64,000 nucleotides of DNA from Talinum fruticosum (lineage: Eukaryota > Streptophyta > Magnoliopsida > Caryophyllales > Talinaceae). Made by a program: the position numbers and the translations under genes. The notes beneath the pieces were generated by a model that was given only the letters and a program-made list of their open reading frames with translations, had not been told where the DNA came from and ran no database searches. The stretch spans positions 7,845,501 to 7,909,500 of the forward strand of contig JAITYX010000005.1 in the NCBI GenBank assembly GCA_021018815.1, in the 5' to 3' direction. Below, piece by piece: positions 1 to 12,240 of the stretch; position 1 is the stretch's first letter, and every line of letters begins with the position of its first letter.

Positions 1-992
1 TCCACACACATTCTCATGGTGGCATCCTTCTTTGGGACTAAAAGAGTTGGGACCGCACATGGACTCTTACTTTCTCTCACAAGCCCTTTAGCCATTAGCT
101 CATCAACTTTCCTTTGGATCTCCCTAGCATCCTTGGGGTTCATTTGGTATGTAGGTTTGTTGGGGAAGACGGACCCCGAGATTAGGTTAATATGGTTTTG
201 GATGGTTCTTTGTGGAGGTAGGCCGAGGGGTATTTCTTTCGCGGAAAACATGGGCAAAACGGGATAGCAAAGTTTGGGCTATGGGGTGCAGGATTGGGGA
301 TGTAGTTTTAGCCTCATTCGAAGCTAGTATAATCAACACGTGCATAGGCCTAAACTCACGTTGTTTTGATTTGAGAAGTGACTCTCCTAAAGTGAGGAGA
401 AGGTCGATTTGGTTGGGGATCTTTTGTGGCTTAGTTTTGGGAGTTGGCTTGGGATTAATGGGGCTAAGGTAATTTTCTTTCCATCCTTGGTAAAAGGGTA
501 AGTGTTCAAGAACCCATCATGTATCACTTTCCTATCAAATAACCCAAGTCTCCCAAGCAACAAATGACAAGCATCCATTGGAATAATATCACACCATAAC
601 TCATCATGATAATTCTTGCCAATACTAAATGAAATAAGGCATCTATAATTGACTTGTAGACCTCGACCTTGGTTTAGCCATTGAATGTTGTATGGATGAG
701 GATGAACCGAAGCTATGAGTCCAAGTTTCTCCACCATGCTTGACGCAGCCACGTTGGTGTAACTCCCACTATCCACAATGATAGAACAAACTTTGCCATG
801 AACCGTGCCCCTAGTATGGAAGATGTTTTCTCGTTACTCTTCTTTGGGGTCTTTGAAACCGCTCAAAGCCCTCCTCAAAACTAGAAGCTCTCCTTAATCT
901 GCTTCCTTCACTACATCCTCCATGTCCTCCATAAGGTCAAGCTCCGTTTCTGGTTCTTCTTCTTCTATTGGCAACTCTTGGTATTTGGCTAA
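1..992 (-). pseudogene. C1 pol remnant: protease and start of RT
   Basis: Minus-strand Ty3/gypsy Pol fragment cut by the window edge. In reading order it starts with the acidic spacer before protease (about 992-800). The PR active site D-S-G-S lies at 773-762 and is followed by S-S-M-V-E-K-L-G-L. The PR-RT connection contains C-D-I-I-P-M-D-A-C-H and D-G-K-K-I-T-L-A-P. RT begins near 220 with a damaged form of the [11 protein letters not shown] segment. The longest open piece is 129 residues (776-387). Frame breaks near 385 and 830 and the missing RT palm make it non-functional. Upstream in its own sense it joins the gag remnant at 993-2,003. High confidence in family, low in exact domain edges. 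Confidence 0.85.
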
Positions 993-2003
993 AGTGACTA
1001 CTCTACGGTTTGGGCATTCGAAGTAATGTGACCAAAACCTTGGCATTTGTGGCACCTTCTGGTGGAATTGGAATTAGAGGGGGTTTTAGGCACATTCGGG
1101 ACAAATTGGGGAATAGGTCTGTTTTGTGGAGACCGGGTTCTTTTGTGGAGTTGGTTAGGGCTCCCCTTCTAAAAGGGTGGGTTCTTTTGTGGGATGTCTT
1201 TCGGTGGTTCTCTCCGGGCAAAACGGACCTTCTTTGCTACTCAATCTTATGAGCCAAATGACACACTTCATCAAAAGTAGAGCATTGCTGTAAATCTACT
1301 ACTTGAGCATACTTTGGTTCAAGACCACCAAGAGAACGCACTATGGTTTGGTCCTCATTCTCTTGATCTGTCAAATTTAATCAAAAGCCTTTGAAACTCA
1401 CGAGTGTACTCCTCTACACTTATGCTGCCTTGTTGTAGGTTGTGGAGTTGACAATAGCTATCTTGGATGTAAGTTGGGGGCAAGAAACGCGCCTTGAGTT
1501 TTGTCCTCATTTTCTCCCAACTTTTGATTTTAGACTTCCTCTTTCGCACTCTACTTTGCACTAGATTTTCTCACCAAGTAGAAGCAAATCCCCTAAGCTT
1601 GAGCGCAACAAGCTTAACCTTTTTATCCTCAGGTACATCTTTGTAATCAAAGAACCTCTCTACGAGTTCTTAGCCAATCCAAGAACTCATCCCGATTTAG
1701 TGGTCCTTCAAATTCGGGGATTTCCACTTTGAAATCATGAGTATGATGTCTAGAGCGTCTAAAACTTTTCCTTAATCTCCTCTCACTAGGATCATCCGAA
1801 GACGCAAACGGATTATCCTCTTCATCCTTTTCATTAGAGCTAGGGGTATGTCGAGAGTGAGGTGATGTACTCCTTAGTTGATCACGCCTATCTTACATAG
1901 ACTTTCCAAGTTGTTTCCGTAGGTACTCATTTTGAGCTCTCAGCTCACCATTATCCTTCGTGAGCATCCGAAATTGCTCCTCCAAAGTCATGCTACCACT
2001 CAT
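993..2003 (-). pseudogene. C1 gag remnant
   Basis: Gag of the same minus-strand element. The ATG (2,003-2,001) opens M-S-G-S-M-T-L-E-E, the shared family start. Recognisable in order are the charged N-terminal helix, the Gag core (a form of K-V-K-L-V-A-L-K-L-R and F-L-P-P-T-Y-I-Q-D) and one zinc knuckle near 1,060-1,010. Stops and frameshifts break it, for example a stop in the segment after K-S-M near 1,895. At the knuckle the frame carrying the first cysteines runs into S-N-A-Q, and the last cysteine lies in the -1 frame. The other C copies and B copies show the same offset. Confidence 0.82.
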
Positions 2004-2119
2004 TAGTAACCGGGTTTTCTTGTGGGTTTCTTGTTGTTTGTGTTTGAGGGTTTATGGGATGTGTTTGGGAAGGAAGATAGCTCGGCCAGGAGGGTAGCCA
2101 ATAGGTCCGATACCAAGTA

Positions 2120-3163
2120 TGATGTATCTTTTTAGGTTTAGAGCAATCCGGCCGAAACAAGCTATAGGAGTTTATTGTGGAGCAAGGGAAAAAGGGGTAA
2201 GAAAGAGGGTTGTGAGTATCTAGCAAAATAGCAAGCAAAACGCTAGAATGGGGATGATCATGACACGTTGAACTAACACAAAAACAAGCACAAAAATAAG
2301 GAACACAAAAGGATCGAGATCAAGTCTTGAATGGATAAGAAATCACCACCATTGACTACTTGCGGCACCGAGGTATGGGTTGGATAAGAAACACCACCAG
2401 CTTGCTCCAAGGACTTGAAAGGTCACCACTTAGCTTGCCACACTAAGATAAGCAATCAAGAATTTTGGGGCTGAAGAGCACTTAGCTCACTCGATTTTCT
2501 CATTCAATCAATATGCATTACAACCGGGTATAGAGCACTATTTGTAGTGCATACAAAGAGTGAAAGCATAGCATAATCTAATGGCCATTAGAGGCCTTAC
2601 ATGATCAAGGGATAGGATTACACTAAGCAAAGAGAATAATCCAAAAAGATACTTCCACTAAGAGGGAACATGTGGACACTATTCATGGTGCAATTCTAGC
2701 AAAGTATTAGATTTCCTCTCCTCCACGCTTCACTTTGATTGGCTCTAGAATTTGATTCCCTCCACAAAATGAAGTGATTTTGGATTCTGTAGAAAGTTCC
2801 ACAAGTCAGCTTTGCACCCATTTTTCTTGACTTCTTAATTGATCCTCCAAGCATGGACTTTTTAACCCTCAAAGTCAGATGCGCAGAATGGTTCCAAATA
2901 TGGCCGTTTTGCTTGTTTTGCCATTTCTAGCCTCTTCCATCGTTATTTCCGGTTCAACTCCTACATAACTTTTATTGGTATCAACATGGTCTTGATAAAG
3001 GGAGTTTTAGGGCTCTCCTAACCCATTGCAAACTTTCTCAATTCTAACCAGAATGGGTGACTTAGAAACCTAAAGTTGGTCCTAGCTCAAAGGTAGCTCC
3101 TCTTGTACTTTAGCTAGTAAGCCATGACCCTTAGTAGCTTGGTTAGTAGGAAGGTTTCCATCA
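2120..3163 (-). repeat. LTR, family C, shared by two tandem internal regions
   Basis: 1,044 bp, running TGATGTATC to TTTCCATCA on the plus strand, so TG...CA with TGATG/CATCA inverted ends. The low-coordinate side touches a primer-binding site (gataccaagta, 2,109-2,119), making it the 5' LTR of C1. The high-coordinate side touches a purine tract complement and integrase C-terminal coding (3,164-3,334), as a 3' LTR would. It therefore serves two units. Its length equals that of the C' 5' LTR (25,278-26,321). Confidence 0.85.
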
Positions 3164-4243
3164 TCCTCCCTCGTTAGAGAATAATTTGCCCTCAAATTCT
3201 CTAAGGTGTCATCTTCAAATTAAGGAGACAGGTCAGCCACATTAAAGCTCACCGAGACTACATAATCTCCGGGAAGATCAATCTTATAAGCATTGTCATT
3301 TATGCTCTCAAGCACCTCAAATGGCCCATCAGCTCATTCGGGACAGATTGGGGAATAGGCTATTGTATGGAGACTGGGTTCTTTTGTGGAGTTGGTTAGG
3401 GGCTGCCCTTCTAAAAGGGTGGGTTCTTTTGTGGGATGGCTTTCGGTGGTTCTCTCCGGGCAAAACGGACCTTCTTTTGCTGCTCAACCTTATGAGCTAA
3501 ATGACACACTTCATCAAAAGTAGAGTATTGTTGTAACTCTACTACTTGAGCATACTTTGGATCAAGACCACCAAGATAACGTACTATGGTTTTGTCCTCT
3601 TTCTCTTGAATGTCACATTTAATCAAAAGCCTTTCAAACTCACGAGTGTAATCCTCTACGCTCATGCTGTCTTAGTGTAGGTTATGGAATTGAGAATAGC
3701 TATCTTGGATGTAAGTTGGGGGCAAGAAACGCGCCTTGAGTTTTGTCCTCATTTTCTCCCAACTTTTGATTTTGGACTTCCTCTTTTGCACTCTACTCGT
3801 GCACTAGATTTTCCAACCAAGTAGAAGTAAATCCCTAAGCTTGAGAGCAACAAGCTTAACCTTCTTATCCTCGGGCACATCTTTGTAATCAAAGATGCTC
3901 TGTAGGTTCTTAACCAATCCAAGAACTCAACCGGATTTAGACGACCTTCAAATTCAGGGATTTCCATTTTGAAATCATGAGAATTGAGTTTAGAGCGTCT
4001 AAAACCTCTCCTTGATCTCTTCTCGCGAGGATCATCCGAAGAAGCAAACAGATTATCCTCTTCGTCCTCTTTATTGGAACTAGGGGTATGCCATGAGGGA
4101 GGAGATGTACTCCTCGGTTGATCACGCCTATCTTTCATAGACTTTCCAAGTTGTTTCCGTAGGTACTCATTTTGAGCTCTCAGCTCACCATTATCCTTCA
4201 TGAGCATCTCAAATAGCTCCTCCAAAGTCATGCTAGCACTCAT
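3164..4243 (-). pseudogene. Internally deleted C unit: IN C-terminus fused to gag
   Basis: A compressed minus-strand internal region. Positions 3,164-3,334 encode the end of integrase (a degraded D-L-S-P-Y-F-E-D-D segment and A-D-G-P-F-E-V-L). At about 3,335 the sequence jumps to the Gag linker before the zinc knuckle (F-P-N-L-S-R-M). Gag then continues to its ATG at 4,243 (M-S-A-S-M-T-L-E-E-L-F-E-M-L). The zinc knuckle, PR, RT, RH and most of IN are deleted. Gag itself is frameshifted, although an open frame of 263 residues spans 4,540-3,749, its first part upstream of the true Gag start. It is bounded by C LTRs on both sides. Confidence 0.8.
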
Positions 4244-4353
4244 TAGTAACCGGGCTTGCTGGGTTTCTAGCTGTTTATGTTTGAGGTTTAGGGATGTGCT
4301 CGGGAATGGAAATAGCTCGGCCAGGAGGGTAGCCAATAGCTCGATACGAAATA

Positions 4354-5147
4354 TGATGCATCTTCCTTGGTCGAGAGCAATCGACCAGAAACGAGTTATA
4401 CGAGTTGATTGTAGAACAAGGGGGAGAGGGGGAAAAAGAGGACTATGAGTGTCTAGCGAACTAGCAAGCAAAACACTAGAACATGAGGGGTATTGCCAAG
4501 CGACACTAGCACCAAAACCAAACACCAAAATGATGAACACAAAGAGATAGAGACCATGTCTTCAATAGATAAGAAATCACCACCATTGACTACTTGAGGC
4601 ACTCGAGGTATGGGCTGGATAAGAAACACCACCAGCTTTCTCTACAGACTTTAAAGGTCACCACTTAGTTTGCCACACTAAGGTAAGCAATCAAGGATTT
4701 GGAGGATTAAGAGCACTTTGCTCACTCGATTTTTCATTCATTCAATGCATGCATTACAACCGGGTATGGAGCACTATTTGTAGTGCTTAGAAAGAGTGAA
4801 AGCAAACCATAATCTAATGTCCATTAGAGGCCTTATATAATCAAGGGATGTGATTATACTAAGAAACGAGAATAATCCAAAAAGATGCTTCCAACAAGAG
4901 GGAACATGTGGACACTATTCATGGTGCATTTATGGCCAAGTATTAGATTTCCTCTTCTCCAAGCTTCACTTCGATTGGCTCTAGAATTTGATTCCCTCTA
5001 CCAAATGAAGTTATTTTGGATTCTCTAGAAAGTTCCACAAGTAAGCTTTGGACCCGTGTAGCTTGACTTCTCAATTGACCCTCCGAGCATGGACTTTTTG
5101 ACCCTCAAATCAGACGCACAGAATTGTTCCAAATCCGGCCGTTTAGG
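4354..5147 (-). repeat. LTR, family C, truncated
   Basis: It starts TGATGCATC right after a mutated primer-binding site (gatacgaaata), so it is the 5' LTR of the deleted C unit. About 795 of the usual 1,040 bp remain. It breaks off after a segment matching the neighbouring C LTR near 2,900 (C-rich motif ccggccgttt) and is replaced by a D-type LTR. No target duplication is visible at the break. Confidence 0.75.
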
Positions 5148-6145
5148 ATGATATGTCTTGATGGATTTGGAGTTGGGGCCAGGGTAGAGCTTAGATTGTG
5201 CTGAAACTTAGAGGAAATCAACTCAACTTACTCAGGAATAGTTGGGTAAAATTTTCAGTGCAGGAGGTTAATGGTTTGGGAGATATGGAATTCGAAAGTG
5301 AGGTAACCGGATAGAACCAAGGCCCTTTAGGATACGAAACACCACCTTAGGGATCTTGGGGCACCAGAGGTTAAAGGCCGGATACGAGACACACCACCAG
5401 CTTTGAACCTAACGACTTAATCGATCACCACCAAGTATGCCACACTTAGATACAACAATTAAGGATTCGAGGGGAAACGAGCTCACAACTCAACTTCTCA
5501 TTTAATCATCAAAATCATGAATGCCTTACATAACCGAGATACAAGGGTATTTATAATGTTCAAAATTAAAGTTGTGCATAATTTAAGACTAAAGGAGTAT
5601 ATACAAGATCAATGGCTTAGATGTCATTAGCCCCTTCTCTAAGCTTGAACATGTGGCCGGATGTGCATATTGATTCTAAGCCAAGGATTTGCTTGCCCCT
5701 TGTTCAAGCTTGCTTCTTATTGGTCCAACACAAAGATTCTTCAACTAAAGATAATGCTTCTTGATTCTTCTAGAGCCTTCCTTGAGCTAGCAATGCATTC
5801 CACAATTTTGATGACTCATTCAGATGGGCTTAGCATGGACCTTTTGGTTATTGAAATCAATTTGGACAGATTGCACCTAAAATACCCGGTTTGAGTTTTT
5901 AGGCATTTTTGGACTGACTGTGTTGCTTGATTGCTTTAACTCCTTAAGTGACATTTATTTATGTACTAATTGTCATGAAAAGACAATTCTCACCATTCAC
6001 CAAGCTCTAGTTCAACTTGTAAAAGTCGAACCAGAATAGCAGTCTTAGGTGTCGAAATTGATCTCCACACGAGTTTAGCTCCTCTTGTAGCTTTGTCATT
6101 AATCCCTGGCTCTTGGCATTTTGGCTTGCATGGAGATCTCTATCA
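5148..6145 (-). repeat. D-type LTR lacking its U5 end
   Basis: About 1 kb, matching the reverse complement of the D2 LTRs (39,176-40,434). It shares the blocks around gatatggaattcgaaagtga and aattgtcatgaaaagacaat. The LTR start is intact on the right (…ctctatca at 6,145). The last ~270 bp of a D LTR, next to the primer-binding site, are missing on the left. The part nearest 6,145 carries the antisense tail peptide reading L-Q-E-E-L-N-S-C-G-D-Q. It may be a truncated solo LTR or the wreck of an inverted element. Confidence 0.7.
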
Positions 6146-6178
6146 AGTATGTTGCAGCCCATGGGTCCAGATCCATCA

Positions 6179-8123
6179 ACTTTGGTTTGCCTCCAAAGTT
6201 TGATGAGTATGTTGAAAGTGAATTGGAGGATATTTGCCAACCAACAAATGATTTTGACTTGCCTCCTAAGTTTGATGAAGATGTCTTGGTGGACACCTTT
6301 CCATCTACAAATGAGGAAGGAATTAATGTCCATTTTCCTTCATGTGAAGTTTTGGTTAAGCAAGAAACCATGGGTGTGTCCAACCCACAGCAAGAGGAGC
6401 AAGTTGTGAGCCTAGCTCCTACAAACAATGAGGAAGATCCAAGCCAACATGAACTACTTTCCATCTTTGATGACTATGGCCAAAAATTTTTAGTGATTGA
6501 GGAGTATAGAGGTGTCACCTTCCATTCATTGTCTAGTGAGCTAGAAGAGCCTACTAGCAATGGGATTTTAGAGATTCAAACCACAAACCACTTCGCTCAA
6601 TGTGACATCCCACGACTTTATCAAGGTATAAACCCCTTTGTTCATCCTTGCTTGAACTATTTCGGCTTTGTGAAGTTAAGCATTATTGAGATGTGGAATG
6701 TTGCTATGGCTGTGAGTGTTTGTTTTGCTTTTTGGGAATGGCCCTCGTTGTTTGACAAGAGCCCATGATAGGTTTAGAGTCTCTCATACCTCTCCCAAAA
6801 CTGTCAACAAATTGTCTATAACCCCTCCCACTCTTACCTCACTCCAAAAGACCCATGTCTATAAACAAAAAGCCAAAACCAAAAACCCATTTGACCCCCA
6901 AACACAGTCTATCTAGCCCTTGTATTACCCACTGAAAATTTCAGCCCCTCCTCCCAAGATATGCCATGTCCCTAACTGAACCCTAAGATGTTTTACATGC
7001 CAAGGAGTTGATCATTTTGTCACAAAAACCCCAACCGAAGGGTTGTTATTCTGGTCGAGTGTGGTCTGCCCCAAGTGGATAAAGTTGAGCTTGAAAAGAA
7101 GTTTTATCTCATGGAGAAACTTGAAGTAGTGATCAAAGTAGTAGATAAAGGAGAGCCTCTAAAATTTAATGGTGCATTTGCTATAAGGTGTTCTTTTCCT
7201 TTGTATTTGGAATATTGTGAAATTGTTTATCTTTGAAATAGGCCTTCAAAGGTTGTATCCAGAATGTGTGAAGCGACCAAAAGATGTTTTGACTATCTTG
7301 TTTTCACTTACATGTTGGAGCCTCTACTTTGTGATTTAAAGGATCCGATTGTATTTAATGAGTTGCCAACGTCAACAATTATTAAGCTCCGATTATGGCA
7401 AGGGAGTTGAACTTTCATGGATATTCCCTCTTCCAACCAAGTACCAAACCGGGAAGTGCAACCAAGAAGCCAATGAGTTGGCAAGGAGGTGTATCTCATT
7501 AACTCCATTAGAAAATTGTGTTTTCCACTTTGATCACCTAATGGGCTTGTATGGTGTTGATCATGATTTTGGAGAGCTACTAGTTCATGAGGAGTACTTG
7601 ATCAAGAAAGCACAATTTGGTGCATCTACTAGTGCTTGTAAATTTGATTTGAAGCACTTAACATTTCTATGTGCTTATAATATGGAGAGAAAGGTTCTAC
7701 TTATACCATAGAAGTTATGCCATTATACTTGTGAACTTGATCATAGAGAGATTACATGGTGCTCTTACTCCTACATTTTGTCCATGGGTGATTGTGCCCT
7801 ACATGAGTCATTCCAACCAGATTTTGGCTAAGCCCTAGTAATCTTAATTCAAGCCCTTGAAGTTCAAGGTATATGTGATGTCTTTCTACTCGGTTGATCT
7901 TTTCTCTCATTTGGACGATGTTGTCCATGCGAATTTGGGGACAAATTCTTTCCAACAAGGGGAGAATGATGGAGATTCCCATGCAAATCAAAACACCAAG
8001 AGCCATGGACTATTGACAATATTACAAGAGGAGCTAAGCTTGTGCAGGAATCAACTTTGGGCGCCCTAGACTACCATTCTGGTCCGACTTATGCAAGCTG
8101 ACCTAGAGCATGGAGAGTGGTGA
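6179..8123 (+). pseudogene. D1 collapsed gag-pol remnant
   Basis: A reading frame of 215 residues opens at 6,121. It carries two copies of a L-P-P-K-F-D-E-(Y/D)-V motif, then S-I-F-D-D-Y-G, then W-N-V-A-M-A-V. Beyond it, fragments in changing frames still match the autonomous elements. These are a zinc knuckle C-F-T-C-Q-G-V-D-H with the last Cys replaced by Thr (about 6,990), a spacer Y-L-M-E-K-L-E-V-V, and an RNase H remnant (about 7,300-7,500, with N-E-L-A-R-R where active copies have A-D-A-L-S-R). The integrase-end tail (about 7,900-8,123) runs into the LTR. PR and RT are absent. No catalytic residue of RH survives. Confidence 0.68.
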
Positions 8124-9204
8124 AAATTGTCTTTCTATGACATTTAGTACATAAATAATTGGTGCTTAGGAGTTGAAGCAAAATAATCCGCAAAGGGAGG
8201 TCCAAAGTGCCTAAAAGCCCAAATCAAGCACTTAAGGCACAATCTAGCCGGTTGAATTCAAAGACCTAAAAACCCAAACTCGGTCCATCAAAATGAGTCA
8301 TCAAGTTGTGGAATGCATTGCTAGCTCAAGGAAGGTTCTAGATAATGAAGGAGCACTACCACTAGTGGAAGGAATCTTGTGTTTAGTAATAAAAATCAAG
8401 CTTGAACAAGGGGCAAGCAAATACTTAGCCAAGAATCACTATGCAAATCCGGCCACATGTTCCAGCAAATACTTTGATTTTGTACATACACTATTAGCCT
8501 TTAGATTATGCTTCGCTTTAATCTTGGCCAAGAATCACTATCCAAAACCGGTTATGTAAGGGCATTAAGATTTGATGATTTAATGAAATTGAGCTCGTGA
8601 ATGCTCTTTCCCCTTTTATACTCTCAATTGTTGTATCCAAGTGTGGCATACTTGGTGGTGCTCAGTTGAGTCCTTAGGTTTTTTAGTGGTGATTCTGTAT
8701 CTAGCTTAGCCTTCGGTGCCCCAAGACTCCTAAGGTGGTGCTTCGTATCCTTAAGGATCTTGGTTCTATCTTCACTACTTATCACCTCATTTCCGAATCC
8801 CACATCTCCCAATCCCCTAGCCTTCTGCACTTCAAATTTTATCCACATCTTGCTGAGTGAGTTGAGTTATTTGCCTCCATGTTTTAGCTAAATCCAAGCT
8901 CAATCCTGACCCCCTTCTCCAAAACCATCCAGGCGTGTCATTATGGAATTCCGGGTGCATAGAGCTGATTGTTGCCTTATGTTCGGGGTGCTCCAGATCT
9001 CGAATGATCCCCCTCTTTTACTACACCTCCATCAATGTCATAAGCCTTCCCCCTCAATATGCACGTCGAAATTCCACCAGAAGCATCCCCTTCTACCCGT
9101 TGTCCCAAAACTGCGCATAAAAACACCCTTCTACCCTATTGCATTTCTTTGCGCTTTAACCCCTTCCTTCGCCCTCTTCTCCCTCTTGCTCTAGCTATGC
9201 ATCA
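7967..9204 (+). repeat. D1 3' LTR
   Basis: 1,238 bp, TGATGGAGATTCCC to TATGCATCA, directly after the purine tract. Its first ~155 bp encode the tail peptide (K-S-H-G-L-L-T-I-L-Q-E-E) and end at a TGA at 8,121. It is closely similar along its length to both D2 LTRs. Confidence 0.85.
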
Positions 9205-9449
9205 CCTCGGTGCCTCAAGTAGTCAATGGTGGTGATTTCTTATCGATTGAAGACTTGATCTCTATCCCTCTATGTTCCTCATTTTGGTGCTTGTTTTTGG
9301 TGTTAGTTCGGCGTGACATGACCATCCACGTTCTAGCGTTTTGCTAGACACTCACAACCCTCTTTCTTACCCCTCTTTCCCTTGCTCCACAATCAACTCC
9401 TATAGCTTGTTTCTAGCCAGATTACTCTCAACCTAGAAAGATACATCAA
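9205..9449 (+). repeat. Fragment of plus-strand C LTR (U5 end)
   Basis: 245 bp matching the reverse complement of the start of the C LTR at 2,120. It ends …agatacatca at 9,449. It begins inside the LTR at ctcggtgcctcaag, just after D1, so D1 may once have inserted into it. It is opposite in orientation to the C' element that follows. Confidence 0.7.
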
Positions 9450-9532
9450 GCTCCATTCAAAGTTAGCACCTCTTGTATCAAGCCATGACTCTTAGTGATT
9501 GAGTTTGAGGTAGTAGCACGGAGATCTCCATC

Positions 9533-11577
9533 ATCCTCCCCTTGTTGAAAAGAATTTGACCTCAAATTCTCTAAGGTATCATCTTCAAAATAGGGAGATA
9601 GGTCAACCACATTGAAACTTGCGGATACTCCATACTCGTCGGGCAAATCAACTTTGTATGCATTGTCGTTAATCTTTTCAGTCACTTCAAATAGACCTTC
9701 AGCCCATGGCATTAGTTTGCTCTTTCTCTTGGAAGGAAAATACTCCTTACTTAGGTGTACCCACACTAAGTCTCCGGGTTGGAAAACCACTTTTATCAAC
9801 TCTTTGCTTGTATGTGTGGTTGGATTGCTCAATTCTGGCTCTAACTTTTTCATGCATGTTCTGGATATCTTGGACACTTTTGGCAACATCTATGATTGGC
9901 TTTTCATCCATGCCTCTTGGTGCCAAGTCCAATGGAGTAAGTGGCTCAACTCCATAGACTATTTTGAAAGGACTCTTGCTTGTGGATTTGTTTGAAGCAC
10001 CATTGTAAGCAAATTCAGTGTGAGCAAGTAGCTGGTCCCATGCTTGGGCATTGGTCTTCATCAAGGCTCTCAATAGCACGCCCAATGTTCTATTAGTCAC
10101 TTCAGTCCGCCCATCTGTTTGAGGATGATAAGTAGTGCAAAAGTTGAGCTTAGTTCCCAACTTCTTCCAAAGAGTGACCCAAAAATGGCTTAGAAACTTG
10201 GTATCTCTATCTCGACACCATGGATTTTGGAATGCCATGAAGTCTCACTATCTCCTTGAAGTACAAATCAACCATATGGGTTGCACTCGTTGGTTTTGTT
10301 GCATATAAGGAAATGAGCCATTTTGGAGAACCTATCAACCACCACCAGAATTGAGTCTTTGTTCCTTTGTGTCCTTGGTAAGCCTAGTATGAAGTCTAAG
10401 CTCACATCTTCCCATGGTTGAGTAGGTGTTGGAAAAGGGGTGTAGTGCCCTTGAGAAAGGGAATGGTTGTTTCCTACTTCACACACCGCACACCTCTTCA
10501 AAACATTTGCATGTCTTTCTCCATGTTAGGCCAAAAGTAATGCTTTCTAAGCATGCTCAAGCATATCCTCAAGTCTAGGAATATTGTATCTATACTTCAT
10601 AGTTATTTTGTTTATACCTCGTCTGTCCACACACATTCTCATGGAGCTATCCTTTTTGGGGACTAAAAGGGTAGGGACAGAACATGGACTTCTACTTTCT
10701 CTCACAAGCCCTTCAGCAATTAGCTCATTAACTTGCCTTTAGATCTCCATAGCATCCTTGGGGTTCATTCAATAGGTAGGTTTGTTGGGGAGGATAGACC
10801 CGGGATTAGATCAATGTGATGTTGGATGGTTCTTTGTGGAGGTATGGTGAGAGGTATTTCTTCAAAGAATACATGAGCAAAACGGGATAGTAAGGTTTGG
10901 GCTTGAAGTTCCAGCCTCAATTGGAGCAAGTAGAATTAGCTCTTGCATTGCCCTAAACTCATGGTTCTTTAATTTGAGAAATGATTCCGCTAAAGTGAGG
11001 AGGTTGGTTTGGTTGGGGCTCTTTTATGGCTTGGTTTTTGTGAGTTGGCTTGAGGTTAAGGGGACTAGGGTGATTTTCTTTCCATCCTTAGACAAGGTAT
11101 AAGTCTTTAAGGACCCATCATGCATCTCTCTTAACAAATAACCAAGGTCTCCCGAGCAACCAATGACGAGCATCCATTGGAATAATATCACACAATAACT
11201 CATCATGATAATTCTCGCCAATACTAAATGAAATAAGACATCTAGAATTGACTTGTAGGCCTTTACTTTGATTTGGCCATTGGATGTTGTATGGATGTGG
11301 ATGAATCGAGGCTATAAGTCCAAGTTTCTTCACCATGCTTGAGGCGGTAACATTGGTGCAACTCCCACTATCCATAATGAGAGAACATACTTTACCATGA
11401 ACCGTTCCTCTAGTGTGGAAGATATTCTCTCGTTGCTCTTCTTTAGGGTCTTTGAAACCGCTCAAAGCCCTTCTCAAAACTAGAAGCTCATCCTCATCCG
11501 CTTCCTATACAACTTCCTCCATAAGATAAGGCTCCTTTTCATGCCCTTCTTCCTTCATTGGCAACTCTTGGTACTCG
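9533..11577 (-). pseudogene. C' pol remnant (IN, RT start, PR)
   Basis: After the purine tract complement (9,533-9,543) comes integrase in several open pieces (147, 163 and 77 residues). They include S-P-Y-F-E-D-D, T-D-G-R-T-E-V-T-N-R with the catalytic Glu, and S-L-D-F-I-L-G-L-P. Near 10,550 the sequence jumps from the IN zinc-binding region (H-Y-F-W-P-N) to the RT segment L-E-D-M. About 1.2 kb with RH and the RT palm is therefore deleted. RT N-terminal coding (about 10,555-10,800), a spacer and PR (11,118-11,477; active site D-S-G-S-C-T-N-V at about 11,375) follow. The IN segment carrying the second catalytic Asp is frameshifted near 10,210. Confidence 0.82.
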
Positions 11578-11582
11578 GCCAA
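11578..11582. repeat. Target site duplication GCCAA (left copy, A')
   Basis: GCCAA sits directly before the left end of A' (tgatgtatag, 11,583). The same GCCAA follows the right end of A' at 24,145-24,149. Five bases is the usual duplication for Ty3/gypsy integration. Confidence 0.88.
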
Positions 11583-12240
11583 TGATGTATAGCCGACAAG
11601 AAACCGAGGGAAGTGAAAAGGGTTTCCGAAGGGAAAGAAAATGGGGTGAATGACTTGCTAAAATTGAAAGTAGCAAGGATAGAGCTAAGCCCCTCAAGGA
11701 TACAGATTCACCACCTTGAAAGTCTTAGGGCACCGAAAACTAGGCTAGATACATAAACACCACTAGCAAAGTTTAAGGGCTCAATAGGGCACCACAAAGT
11801 ATGCCACACTTGGATATAGCAATTGAGAGTTCAAATGGGGGAAGAGCATTCACAAGCTCAATTCGTATTCAACATCAAAAGTGTCTTTACATGGCCGAGT
11901 ACAAAGCAAATTTGTAATGCCCAATGACAATAGCATAATCTAAGGCTAAAACAAGATCAAAGGCCTTGATCATACTACCCCCTTCTCCAAGTTAGGATAG
12001 ATGGCCAGATTTGAATAGTGACTCATGGCCAAGCATCTTCTCTACTCTTGCCCAAGCTAGCTTCCAGTTGGTCCACGCAAGCAAAATTCCTCCACTAGAG
12101 GTAGTGCTCTTGATTCTTCTAGTATTCCTCTTTTGATGCTTCATTTTGTATGGACCCCTTTTGGTTTTGGACCGACTTTGCTTATTAAACTTCAACTCTT
12201 AAATATCAACTTATTTATGTATCAAATGACATAAAATGGC
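11583..12240 (-). repeat. A' 3' LTR (partial)
   Basis: 658 bp closely similar to the matching part of the A' 5' LTR (23,350-24,144), sharing the start TGATGTATAGC and the block ending …gacataaaatggc. It stops at 12,240, where B1 LTR sequence begins. The two sequences share tggc at the breakpoint. Confidence 0.85.

Larger units (their letters stand above)
6146..9204 (+). mobile_element. D1, 5'-truncated non-autonomous retrotransposon
   Basis: A plus-strand D-family element without its 5' LTR and Gag start. It has a collapsed coding region (6,179-7,966), a purine tract AAGGGGAGAA (7,957-7,966) and a 1,238-bp 3' LTR (7,967-9,204). The first ~33 bp (6,146-6,178) are filler with no match in D2. 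After 9,204 comes a piece of plus-strand C LTR beginning cctcgg. The left target duplication is lost. Confidence 0.8.

Noticed and set aside
16..472. Plus-strand open frames at the left edge
   Set aside because: They are antisense to clearly recognisable RT and connection coding on the minus strand. The same holds for most plus-strand frames opposite C and E4 pol.
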